Below are positions 24,354 through 31,390 of a DNA stretch of 45,970 nucleotides, one piece after another. Source of the stretch: Jannaschia seosinensis. Its GTDB lineage: Bacteria; Pseudomonadota; Alphaproteobacteria; Rhodobacterales; Rhodobacteraceae. The position numbers and the translations under genes are program-made. Where the stretch lies: positions 1-45,970 of the forward strand of contig NZ_CYPR01000019.1 of NCBI RefSeq assembly GCF_001408515.1, written 5' to 3'. The number at the start of each line of letters is the position of its first letter. Within the stretch, counting starts at the first letter, position 1. The notes beneath the pieces were generated by a model. That model worked only from the letters and a program-made list of their open reading frames with translations. It was not told the DNA's origin and searched no databases.

Positions 24354-25294
24354 CAATACGTCTCCACATCATTCACGAGGGTGGCAGTGCACATCCGGCC
24401 GACCACGCTGTCGCGGGCGGCCTGCCAGTCGAACGTCGCCTGCACGCCCTGCGGCCCGGAGATTTCGATTCGGGGTCGCGGCAGGTAGACGGCGTGCACG
24501 GTGAAGGTGAAGCTTTCGCCGGACGGCAGGACGTAGGCGAATTCCATCTCGCAGGCATCGCCGTTGATCGCCTGCGTGACCAGCGTGCTGTCGGCGAAGC
24601 GCACCTCGATGGAGCCGGTCAGCGCGGCGATGGACGGGTCCGCCCCGTCGATCCGGCCGTCGGCGCGGATCGTCTCGATCCGGTCGAGGTTGTTGGCATA
24701 GGTGATGTCGGCCGAGACCACGTTGCCGAGTGCCGAGCCGTTCCGGGCGATCGACCCGTTGAAGTGCCCGAAGCGCTTCAGCTCCAACGCGTCCGGCGTC
24801 CCAGCGCTGCTCGTCGTCCCGACCGTCTCGCCCTGCGCGACGAGGCGCGCCGTGGCGGTCAGCAGGCCTGAGCGCTGCATCTGCCAGTTCAGCTGATCGA
24901 GCACGCAGCCCGAATACATGGCGTAGCGCGGCACCTCGGGCATGCCGGTCTCGATCGAGAGGCTCGGCAGCGTCCAGGCGCCAGACTGGAACTCGTGGCT
25001 GTAGGGGGCTTCGGTGCCGGTGGTCGTCGGCGCGCCGAACGCCGCCTTCAGCCACAAACCGAAGGCCTCGGCGTCGATCGGCACGACCACGTCGCCATCG
25101 GCCGTCACGGCGTCCTTGATCGGCGCCAGCGGATCGCGGCCGTAGCCGAGCAGTTCCGAGTTCAAGAGCGGCTGTTCCGCGCCGAGCGAGGCGCTGGCGA
25201 AGGGCATCTTCGTGAAGCCGCTCGCGGGCGGCGTACCATAGATGGTCTCGAACGCGAGCGCCATCTGCGCTCGCGCCCCTTGGGCGCGTGCCAT
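24353..25294 (-). CDS. Major tail tube protein
   Basis: 313 aa. Typical of phage tail-tube families: MARAQGARAQMALAFETIYG at the N-terminus, SLGAEQPLLNSELLGYGRDP, SIETGMPEVPRYAMYSGCVLDQ and LDRIETIRADGRIDGADPS, followed by an Ig-like C-terminal part (GESFTFTVHAVYLPRPRIEI). It polymerises into the tube through which DNA passes. Located immediately upstream of the chaperone pair, as expected. Confidence 0.88.
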   Translation of the reverse strand: MARAQGARAQMALAFETIYGTPPASGFTKMPFASASLGAEQPLLNSELLGYGRDPLAPIKDAVTADGDVVVPIDAEAFGLWLKAAFGAPTTTGTEAPYSHEFQSGAWTLPSLSIETGMPEVPRYAMYSGCVLDQLNWQMQRSGLLTATARLVAQGETVGTTSSAGTPDALELKRFGHFNGSIARNGSALGNVVSADITYANNLDRIETIRADGRIDGADPSIAALTGSIEVRFADSTLVTQAINGDACEMEFAYVLPSGESFTFTVHAVYLPRPRIEISGPQGVQATFDWQAARDSVVGRMCTATLVNDVETY

Positions 25295-25318
25295 CGTGTT
25301 CTCCTTGAATGGTCGGGG

Positions 25319-25738
25319 TCAGCCGAGCGGGTCGGCCGTGGTGTAGTGCAGGACGACGGGGATGACGGCGGCCTTCAGGCTCGCCGCGCCCTCGACCGGC
25401 AAATCGACCGGCCGCGGCGCCTCCGCCTCGACCCAGTCGCAGAGACCGCCCAGCGTGCGGTCGACCACGAGCGCGGCACCGATGCTGGCGGTCAGTGTGT
25501 CGAAGTCTGCGTCGCGATTGGTGCCCTGCACGACCGCTTCGATCTCGGCTCGGTGCTGATAGTGGTACCTCAACGGCGACAGCGTCACCTCCGGCTCCCC
25601 CGGCTCGCCGTCGCGCAGGATCAGCAGGCCATCGATGGGTACGCGCTCGGGCAGAACCTCACCGCGCAAGGTAGTGGCGGGCAGCGCCGAGAGCCGCGCG
25701 TGCAGCGCGGCGAGGATGGTTTCGCGAGGGGTGGGCAT
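25319..25738 (-). CDS. Tail terminator/completion protein
   Basis: 139 aa: MPTPRETILAALHARLSALP, then VLPERVPIDGLLILRDGEPG and a C-terminal beta strand set (LKAAVIPVVLHYTTADPLG). This is the usual pattern of lambda U/HK97 gp10-like tail terminators, which cap the tube and join it to the head. Position upstream of the tail tube agrees. It should follow the DUF6441 gene directly, but a three-gene insert separates them. Confidence 0.72.
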   Translation of the reverse strand: MPTPRETILAALHARLSALPATTLRGEVLPERVPIDGLLILRDGEPGEPEVTLSPLRYHYQHRAEIEAVVQGTNRDADFDTLTASIGAALVVDRTLGGLCDWVEAEAPRPVDLPVEGAASLKAAVIPVVLHYTTADPLG

Positions 25739-25771
25739 GTTTCCGTCTTCGTATGGAAGCGGTGAAAAAGG

Positions 25772-26299
25772 TCAGAGAAGGTCGCCGAAGCTCGCGATCT
25801 TCAGTCTGAACCGGTGGTTCGCCGCCCAGTCGTCCTTGATGGCGTCGGCCTCCTCGACGCTCAGGAGACCTTCCACGATCATCTGTACAGTCAGGTCGGC
25901 TGTCCCGAGAACCACCAGACCGTCGTTGATGCGACGCGCTTCGTTCGCCGCGCGCTTGTCGTCCAGAGCGAGACCGGCGCCGATCGAAATGGCGTGCGCG
26001 ATCGTGGCGCTTTCACCGATGCCGAGGCGCTGCGTGCCGGTCAGCTGTCCGAACATTTCGAGGGCAGCGTCGTCCTCCACGCGGCAGACTTCGCAGCATC
26101 CGGCGGCAACCGCGGCTTCAAACCGGGCCAACTGATCCCCGTACACATCGGTGATCTCGCCAGCGGCATGGTCGGTGACCAGAAACTGCGGCGACAGGTC
26201 CCGGATTAGACCCATCCGGTCGATCCGAAGGAAGTTCACCAGTACGGACGTGTCTGTGACGAGGACAATTGGCGGCGGCGCAGGCATCTTGGACGTCAC
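25772..26299 (-). CDS. PIN-domain nuclease (candidate toxin/effector)
   Basis: 175 aa. PIN fold: VTDTSVLVNFLRI with the first Asp at D16, LGIGESATIAHAISIGAGLALDDKRAANEARR carrying the Glu and later Asp, and ending HRFRLKIASFGDLL. PIN proteins are metal-dependent RNases common in toxin-antitoxin systems. ATG 26299 overlaps the stop of the Xre-ImmA gene as ATGA, so the two are translated together. No VapB-like antitoxin is present; the upstream Xre-peptidase protein is the only candidate partner. Confidence 0.85.
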   Translation of the reverse strand: MTSKMPAPPPIVLVTDTSVLVNFLRIDRMGLIRDLSPQFLVTDHAAGEITDVYGDQLARFEAAVAAGCCEVCRVEDDAALEMFGQLTGTQRLGIGESATIAHAISIGAGLALDDKRAANEARRINDGLVVLGTADLTVQMIVEGLLSVEEADAIKDDWAANHRFRLKIASFGDLL

Positions 26300-27537
26300 T
26301 CGGCTCGCGCTGCTTCCGCAAGTTCGAGCAGCTTGCGCCCGTCAACGCCGACGGTCTTGCCTACATCGAGAAGGCGTCCTCGGGAGATTTCGCCGAGCCG
26401 ATACGCCTCGAGCGCCAGGTGGGCCACGCGGCTGCGAAGCTCTCGGGTTCCTCTGGGGCCACGGACTGGCTCCTCAAGATCTTCGAACAGGTCCAGTGCC
26501 CGCAAGTAGTCCTTTCCAGCATTCTCCTGTTCCGGCGACAGAAGCAGGAGGCTTTCCGGTTGATTGATGTAGCGAAGGCTCTTCAGTCGATAGACCGCCG
26601 CCTGATAGCTCACGCCGAACCTGTGCGCGATGAACGCGACGTCCTGAAAGCCGATCGTCTGGGAGCGCGGCGCTGGACGTAGTTGGCCCTGTATGCTGCC
26701 GCCCGTCGCCACATCGAAGACGATCTGATCCGTGCGCGCCGGCTGACCCTTTCCAAGCTGGCGCAGTTCCTCTTCGAGCCCCGCCTCAGGAAGCAGGAAA
26801 GCCGCAGCGAAAGCATTTGCCCGCTGCTCAATCCGTTCACGGCTGTTGTCTGCACTGCTGACGCCGACCACCCGGTTCCGATCCATAAGGGCATGCGCGT
26901 ATTCATGCGCCAGCGAGAACCGCTGGCGGGCGCGCACATGTCCAGCGTTCACGAGCACGGCCATGCCAATGCTCGGATGATGCAGGAACAAGCCGGACAT
27001 GGTGTGCGGAAGATCGACGACAGATGCCCAGATACCCTGATCGCCGAGCAGTTCCGTCATGTCGGCAATCGGAGAACTCCCGAGCTCAAGGCGTCTCCGT
27101 TCCTGTTCAGCCACCCGCTCGCCTTGGGCGACGGCATCCCCGGTCGATCTCGGTACCGGCTCACGATACGCCGGCGGCCCGTCGCGCTCCTCGCGCCCCA
27201 GCAATCCCTCCAGGCTGACACCTTCGCGGCAGATTTGCACGCAGCGGTCCACCTCGATCCGGATCTCCGGAGCCGCGTCGAGGCCCGGCGCAATTCGATG
27301 CAGCGCCACGACGACGTCCTCTTCGGCGTCCGGCGCGTCCGCGAGGAACCAGCTGACCGGGCGACGATAGAGGTCCGCAAGCCGTGCAAGTTCCATGGTG
27401 GACACTGCGCGGTTCCCTCCTTCGATCTGCGTGACGGCCGTACGGGGAAGGCCGAGCGCTTCAGCTGCTTCACCCTGACTGATTGATGCGAGTTCTCGTG
27501 CCTCCCTCAGCCGACGAGACATTTCGGTGCGGTTCAT
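26296..27537 (-). CDS. Xre HTH-ImmA/IrrE metallopeptidase fusion
   Basis: 413 aa from ATG 27537 behind GAGGAACC. Residues about 1-65 are an Xre helix-turn-helix (MSRRLREARELASISQGEAA, then LGLPRTAVTQIEGGNRAVS). The ImmA/IrrE (COG2856) peptidase lies in the middle, with zinc motif HEYAH at 211-215 and downstream ANAFAAAFLLPE. The C-terminus has a further helical DNA-binding-like segment (DVAFIAHRFGVSYQAAVYRL). Members cleave repressors on stress or act as self-regulating antitoxin-like partners. It has its own promoter and is coupled to PIN. Confidence 0.9.
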   Translation of the reverse strand: MNRTEMSRRLREARELASISQGEAAEALGLPRTAVTQIEGGNRAVSTMELARLADLYRRPVSWFLADAPDAEEDVVVALHRIAPGLDAAPEIRIEVDRCVQICREGVSLEGLLGREERDGPPAYREPVPRSTGDAVAQGERVAEQERRRLELGSSPIADMTELLGDQGIWASVVDLPHTMSGLFLHHPSIGMAVLVNAGHVRARQRFSLAHEYAHALMDRNRVVGVSSADNSRERIEQRANAFAAAFLLPEAGLEEELRQLGKGQPARTDQIVFDVATGGSIQGQLRPAPRSQTIGFQDVAFIAHRFGVSYQAAVYRLKSLRYINQPESLLLLSPEQENAGKDYLRALDLFEDLEEPVRGPRGTRELRSRVAHLALEAYRLGEISRGRLLDVGKTVGVDGRKLLELAEAARAE

Positions 27538-27590
27538 GACGGGTTCCTCAGGTGCGCGTGTCGGGCTTCTCCCGGCCCACACTTGGGCAC

Positions 27591-27619
27591 AAGATAGGCT
27601 GAGCGAACTCTAAGGTCAA
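27591..27619 (-). promoter_or_regulatory. Sigma70-type promoter for the Xre-ImmA/PIN pair
   Basis: On the minus strand TTGACC (27619-27614), 17-nt spacer, TATCTT (27596-27591). The start codon is 54 bases downstream. This independent promoter inside a late operon is typical of a moron expressed from a quiescent prophage. Confidence 0.65.
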
Positions 27620-27627
27620 ATTCTTAC

Positions 27628-27639
27628 TTGAACGTTCGA
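27628..27639. promoter_or_regulatory. Inverted repeat TTGAACGTTCGA beside the -35
   Basis: Contains the 8-bp palindrome GAACGTTC (27630-27637), just upstream of the -35 of the Xre-ImmA promoter and within the divergent gap. A site for autoregulation by the Xre domain is plausible but untested. Confidence 0.4.
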
Positions 27640-27659
27640 TTGCAGCATACCACATCCTG

Positions 27660-27692
27660 GCCATGCCACCGAAAGGAGGTGATGGGCATGGC
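27660..27692 (+). promoter_or_regulatory. Hairpin displaying the DUF2188 ribosome binding site
   Basis: GCCATGCC (27660-27667) and GGCATGGC (27685-27692) form a perfect 8-bp stem. The 17-nt loop carries the whole Shine-Dalgarno sequence, and the start codon lies within the 3' arm. This could modulate initiation. Confidence 0.45.
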
Positions 27693-27912
27693 AGGCAAGA
27701 ACCAGCACGTTGTTCGGCGCGAGGACGGATGGGCCGTCCTCGGCGCCGGGAACAGCCGCGACACGGCGCGGTACGGCACTCAGGCTGAGGCAGTCGATCG
27801 GGCCACGGAGATCGCGCGCAACCAGCAGAGCGAAGTTCTGATCCACGGACGTGACGGGCGGATCCGCGAGCGCAACAGCTACGGAAACGACCCGTTCCCG
27901 CCACCCGGGTAA
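27688..27912 (+). CDS. DUF2188-family small protein
   Basis: 74 aa from the ATG at 27688: MAGKNQHVVRREDGWAVLGA, then SEVLIHGRDGRIRERNSYGNDPFPP, diagnostic of DUF2188. The start is fixed by an 11-base match to the 16S 3' end (AAGGAGGTGAT, 27673-27683) at ideal spacing; ATG 27682 is too close to it. Function unknown. It is the only plus-strand gene among the structural genes and is divergent from the Xre-ImmA gene, so it belongs to the same accessory insert. Confidence 0.85.
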   Translation: MAGKNQHVVRREDGWAVLGAGNSRDTARYGTQAEAVDRATEIARNQQSEVLIHGRDGRIRERNSYGNDPFPPPG

Positions 27913-27917
27913 GAACA

Positions 27918-27946
27918 GCGCGGAGGACCCATGAGGCCCTCCGCGC
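27918..27946. terminator. Hairpin between convergent DUF2188 and DUF6441 genes
   Basis: Perfect 9-bp stem GCGCGGAGG/CCTCCGCGC with an 11-nt loop, 5 bases after the DUF2188 stop and 13 bases beyond the DUF6441 stop. T content after the stem is modest on both strands. It marks one border of the accessory insert. Confidence 0.55.
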
Positions 27947-27959
27947 GACCGTTCTCGTC

Positions 27960-28592
27960 TCAGAACCGCTCCTTCACCCAGTTCTCCACGACCAGTCCCG
28001 GCACCGCACCATGTGCGCGCTCCGCGTCCCGCGCCAAGTCGAGCCGCTTCGGCAGCTTGACCTGCGGCACCAGCAGAAAGATCGGCGCGGTCACCTGGCC
28101 GCGGCCGGTCTTCGAGCGAGACGCCACTGCCTGGCCTCGCGTGTTGAGCCGCGCCTTGTCGGCTACGAGCAGGCTCGGCCCCCGACGCCGATAGACGAAC
28201 CGTAGGCGCAGCCCACGTCGCCGCTCCCACTCACCGGGGGTGATCCGCCCGCCGCGAAGCCCGCGACCGGCGGCCTCGGTCGGGATCGCCAGCCAGAACC
28301 CGTCCTTCGAGCGGATCAGCGGTCCCGTATCGTGGGCGCCGACGATGACCGGGGCCTTGGACCAGACCAGCGCCGCGGCGTCCAGGCTTTCGCCCGCCTT
28401 GGGGAAGCTCTGGCTGCGGATCGAATTGGCGAGCCGGGTGCCGAGCCCCGCGCCGGTGATCTGCAACCGCCACGCGATCTTCAGCCCGCTCCCGGCCTCG
28501 CGCATGGCGGCGGTCACGGCGCGTTCACCCGCCGCGACCTCGGCCGCCATCATCGCGACGATGTCGGGATCGATGTCGAGCTTCAGTTTCAC
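27960..28592 (-). CDS. DUF6441-like head-tail/minor tail protein
   Basis: 210 aa: helical N-terminus (MKLKLDIDPDIVAMMAAEVAAG, AVTAAMREAGSGLKIAWRLQI), then beta-rich segments SKDGFWLAIPTEAAGRGLRGG and RFVYRRRGPSLLVADKARLN. This resembles phage proteins annotated as DUF6441, positioned between head-tail joining and tail terminator genes as a neck component. ATG 28592 overlaps the preceding stop (ATGA). The family name is from memory. Confidence 0.7.
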   Translation of the reverse strand: MKLKLDIDPDIVAMMAAEVAAGERAVTAAMREAGSGLKIAWRLQITGAGLGTRLANSIRSQSFPKAGESLDAAALVWSKAPVIVGAHDTGPLIRSKDGFWLAIPTEAAGRGLRGGRITPGEWERRRGLRLRFVYRRRGPSLLVADKARLNTRGQAVASRSKTGRGQVTAPIFLLVPQVKLPKRLDLARDAERAHGAVPGLVVENWVKERF

Positions 28593-28900
28593 GCGGGCCT
28601 CAGATCGACGGTCCAGACAAGCCGTTCGCGATCGCGGACGGGCTCGCCCTGAATGAGGAAGGCCTCGCCATCGATCTCGATGCGGTCGCCGGGGCGCGGG
28701 CTCGTCACCTCCGCGACGCGCAGATCGACCCGGGTGGTCTCGGACCAGAGCCGCGCATCGCCGAAGTCGCTGATCGCGTCGGCGCGCCGGGCGACGACGC
28801 GCACCAGCACGGGCGCGCCGCCGTCGGCTATGTAGACTGCGTCCCGGCCGATGTTCGGATCGGCGAAGAGCGCGCCAACGGCGGCGGCGAAGGCCGACAT
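28589..28900 (-). CDS. Head-tail joining protein (FII/gp6-like connector)
   Basis: 103 aa from ATG 28900, which shares TGATG with the decoration gene stop. Sequence MSAFAAAVGALFADPNIGRD, then VRVVARRADAISDFGDARLWSETTR and GDRIEIDGEAFLIQGEPVRDRERLVWTVDL is a small beta-barrel typical of lambda FII/HK97 gp9-like stoppers, which seal the portal and bind the tail. Confidence 0.75.
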   Translation of the reverse strand: MSAFAAAVGALFADPNIGRDAVYIADGGAPVLVRVVARRADAISDFGDARLWSETTRVDLRVAEVTSPRPGDRIEIDGEAFLIQGEPVRDRERLVWTVDLRPA

Positions 28901-29235
28901 CAGAAGGAGCCGTTCAGGCGCACCCGGCCGATCAAGTCGCCTGCGCCGCCCGCGACCGCCTCGACGGCGACACCTACAGCCGTGTTCCCCGTCGCGGTCT
29001 TGGTCGCTTCCTTGTTGGTGTTGTCCCAGTAGACCTTGTCGCCGGCCGACCAGGTCTGGGAAGCGACCTTCTTCAGGTCGAAGACGCCGACAAGCGCGAC
29101 CTCGACGCTCTCGCCACTCGCGGCATCGCCGGACGCCACGCCGAAGATCGAGCCGACGAGCAGGCCGTCGCCGGAGGCAACGGCATAGGGCGCGGCGAGC
29201 GTGATGGTGTTGCCGGGCTGGACGTAGTTCTTCAT
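28900..29235 (-). CDS. DUF2190 capsid decoration (cement) protein
   Basis: 111 aa: MKNYVQPGNTITLAAPYAVA, SGDGLLVGSIFGVASGDA, and WSAGDKVYWDNTNKEATKT, characteristic of DUF2190. These small beta proteins stabilise mature capsids as trimers. It follows the capsid gene with an 82-base gap that holds a hairpin, and so may be produced at a different level. Confidence 0.88.
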   Translation of the reverse strand: MKNYVQPGNTITLAAPYAVASGDGLLVGSIFGVASGDAASGESVEVALVGVFDLKKVASQTWSAGDKVYWDNTNKEATKTATGNTAVGVAVEAVAGGAGDLIGRVRLNGSF

Positions 29236-29262
29236 CGCAATAGTCCTTCACAGAACGACGAA

Positions 29263-29280
29263 GGGCGGCCGTGGCCGCCC
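29263..29280 (-). promoter_or_regulatory. Hairpin between capsid and decoration genes
   Basis: GGGCGGC/GCCGCCC stem with a 4-nt loop; on the minus strand TTCGTCGTTCTG and then AAGGAC follow before the decoration gene start. Similar in layout to the hairpins at 15112-15132 and 13658-13674. Confidence 0.5.
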
Positions 29281-29317
29281 GTCTCGTCAGGGTTCAGATG
29301 TCGGGGACGAGCGCGGA

Positions 29318-31387
29318 TCAGGCGCCCGGGTTCTTGTAGAGGCCGCGCCAGTCGATGGCCTTGGCGCCGAAGTCGAGGCGGCACTTGATCTCCACCCCGT
29401 CGACGTCGAAGCCGTTGCGGGTCTCGATGTACGCACCCTGCTGGCCCTCCAGATAGGCGTACTCGATGGTGTCGATCTGGTTCGGGCTCGCGGCGAGGTA
29501 CCAGGCAGTCTCGCTCGCGGCGTCGAGCCGTGGCTCGCTGATCGGCGCCAGGGTCCGGATCGACTGTGGCACGACGCTCGCGCTCGACGCGGGCACCAGG
29601 TTCTGCGCGACCAGCTGCTCGGCCTTCAATTCCAGCGAGGCCGGCACGATCAGGAAGGCGGGCCGGATGTTCAGCACCGTCTTCTTGTCGAGCCCGGTCT
29701 GCTTCGCCATTGCCGCGCGGCCCGAGCCGACCGCGTCGACGGCGAGCGCGGCGCCGCTGCCGGCGAGGTTCTTGTGATCGGCGTGGAACAGCGCCTTGCC
29801 GTCGGCCATCGCCGGATTGGCGGTGATGATGCCCCAGACCACATCGCTCTCGAGCTGCGCGATCGAGTTGCCGTACATCGCGGGGATGCGGGTGAAGGCG
29901 TCGAGGTCGTCATTGATCAGAACCTGCCGGGTGATGGCGACCACCCGGCCATAGGTCTTGACCTTGTAGCTTTCCTTCGACTCGCCCAACGTTCCGCGCT
30001 TGAACTCGCCGCTCTCCCCGACTTCGAGGAGCTGCGGCGCTTCGCCGAGCTGCACCCGGTGCATGGCCTTGAAGTCAGTGGCGAGCACCTGCCGGCAGAA
30101 GAGCGCGAAAGTTCGCGGATAGGCCTCGTAGGCCTGCCGGAGCGTCTTGTTGGTGACCGCCGAGAGGATCTCGGGGAAATCCGAGGTCGTGTGGAGCGCG
30201 CGCGTCGCCACCTCGTCGCGCGACAGGCCACGCGTGTTCACGCCGGCGTCGGTGAGACTCTCGCGCGCGAGCTCGAGCAGCGTCATGCCGCGGTACTGGC
30301 GCGCGGCATCCTCGAGCGGGAAGAGCGTCGGGCTGTAGCGGTGCAGGAGCGCGCTCGCTACCGCATCGCGGCGGGTGACGCGCTCGTCACGGCCGCCGAG
30401 CGGCACGGAGACTTGGCTGAAGGTCCGCGTCTCCTCGGACTTGGCCGCGACCTGATCGAGGATCAGGCGGCGCGCCTCGTCGATAGCCACGCCGCGCTTG
30501 ACCAGATCCTCGGCGAAGCCGCGCTCGAGGCTGAGCCGGCCCGCCAGGTCGTAAATCGTCGAGACGCGGTCGCGCTCGGCATCGCGGGCGCGGGTCACCA
30601 GCGCCTCGGCATCCTCGCCCTGTGAGGCGGTGCCCGGCTCCGGTTTCGCCGGCTGCTGGCTCTTCGTCTGGGCGCGGGTCTCGCTCGCGCCGTCCTTCGG
30701 CTCGGTCACGGTCGTCTTCTCCTCGGTCTCGACCGTCTCGGTCGTCTCATCTGGGGTCTTCGCATCGGCGTCCTTGGCCGCCGGGCTCTTGGTCTTGTCC
30801 GTCATCGGGCTGACTCCTGTGGTGGCGATGGGCGCGTGCCGGCGATGAAGGACGCAGTCGTGAAGCGGGGCATGGCTGCGGAAGCCGGCGGCGGGATCGG
30901 CGCCGACCGCCACGGCGGAGACCTCGAACGGGGTCCAGTCGACCGCGCGCCAGAGTTCGCGACCGCCCTCGGGCTTGGAGACCTCGAAGCGGTGGACCTG
31001 GTAGCCGATCGAAACCGCGCGGATGTGCCCGTCCTGGATGTCGCGCCAGATCGGCTCGACCTCCGCGCGTTCCGAGAGGCGCACGAGGGCGACACCCCGG
31101 CCGTTCTCGATCCTGGCCGAGCCCGGCACGACCGAGCCGATCACCGCATCGAGCTCGGTCAGCTCGTGCACCTTCAGAAATGGCGCGCCGGCGTTGAGCC
31201 GCTCCAGCCGGACATGGTCCGGGTCAAGGCTCAGCTCCTCGTCGTAGGTCTCACCGAAGAGCGTGATGCGGCGGACGCGAGCGCCGGCCGACCAGACCAC
31301 CTCGACGGTGCGGGACTCCGGCTCGGCCGTGCTCGGCGCAAGCTCCGCCGCCCGGCGGAGCGCCGGCAGTTCGATCATCGTCTCCAT
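29318..31387 (-). CDS. Prohead protease-major capsid fusion protein
   Basis: 689 aa combining maturation protease and capsid subunit. Residues about 25-165 are an S78-type prohead protease with H74 (FLKVHEL) and S126 (IRAVSIGYQ). Residues about 195-265 are a charged, Thr/Glu/Lys-rich linker likely to act as internal scaffold. The remainder is a Mu gpT/HK97-like capsid domain (FALFCRQVLATDFKAMHRVQLGEAPQLLE; YGNSIAQLESDVVWGIITANPAM; IDTIEYAYLEGQQGAYIETRNGFDVDGVEIK). Start ATG 31387 or in-frame ATG 31378, which has GGAG upstream. The chain is presumably self-cleaved on assembly. Confidence 0.9.
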   Translation of the reverse strand: METMIELPALRRAAELAPSTAEPESRTVEVVWSAGARVRRITLFGETYDEELSLDPDHVRLERLNAGAPFLKVHELTELDAVIGSVVPGSARIENGRGVALVRLSERAEVEPIWRDIQDGHIRAVSIGYQVHRFEVSKPEGGRELWRAVDWTPFEVSAVAVGADPAAGFRSHAPLHDCVLHRRHAPIATTGVSPMTDKTKSPAAKDADAKTPDETTETVETEEKTTVTEPKDGASETRAQTKSQQPAKPEPGTASQGEDAEALVTRARDAERDRVSTIYDLAGRLSLERGFAEDLVKRGVAIDEARRLILDQVAAKSEETRTFSQVSVPLGGRDERVTRRDAVASALLHRYSPTLFPLEDAARQYRGMTLLELARESLTDAGVNTRGLSRDEVATRALHTTSDFPEILSAVTNKTLRQAYEAYPRTFALFCRQVLATDFKAMHRVQLGEAPQLLEVGESGEFKRGTLGESKESYKVKTYGRVVAITRQVLINDDLDAFTRIPAMYGNSIAQLESDVVWGIITANPAMADGKALFHADHKNLAGSGAALAVDAVGSGRAAMAKQTGLDKKTVLNIRPAFLIVPASLELKAEQLVAQNLVPASSASVVPQSIRTLAPISEPRLDAASETAWYLAASPNQIDTIEYAYLEGQQGAYIETRNGFDVDGVEIKCRLDFGAKAIDWRGLYKNPGA

Positions 31388-31390
31388 GGA

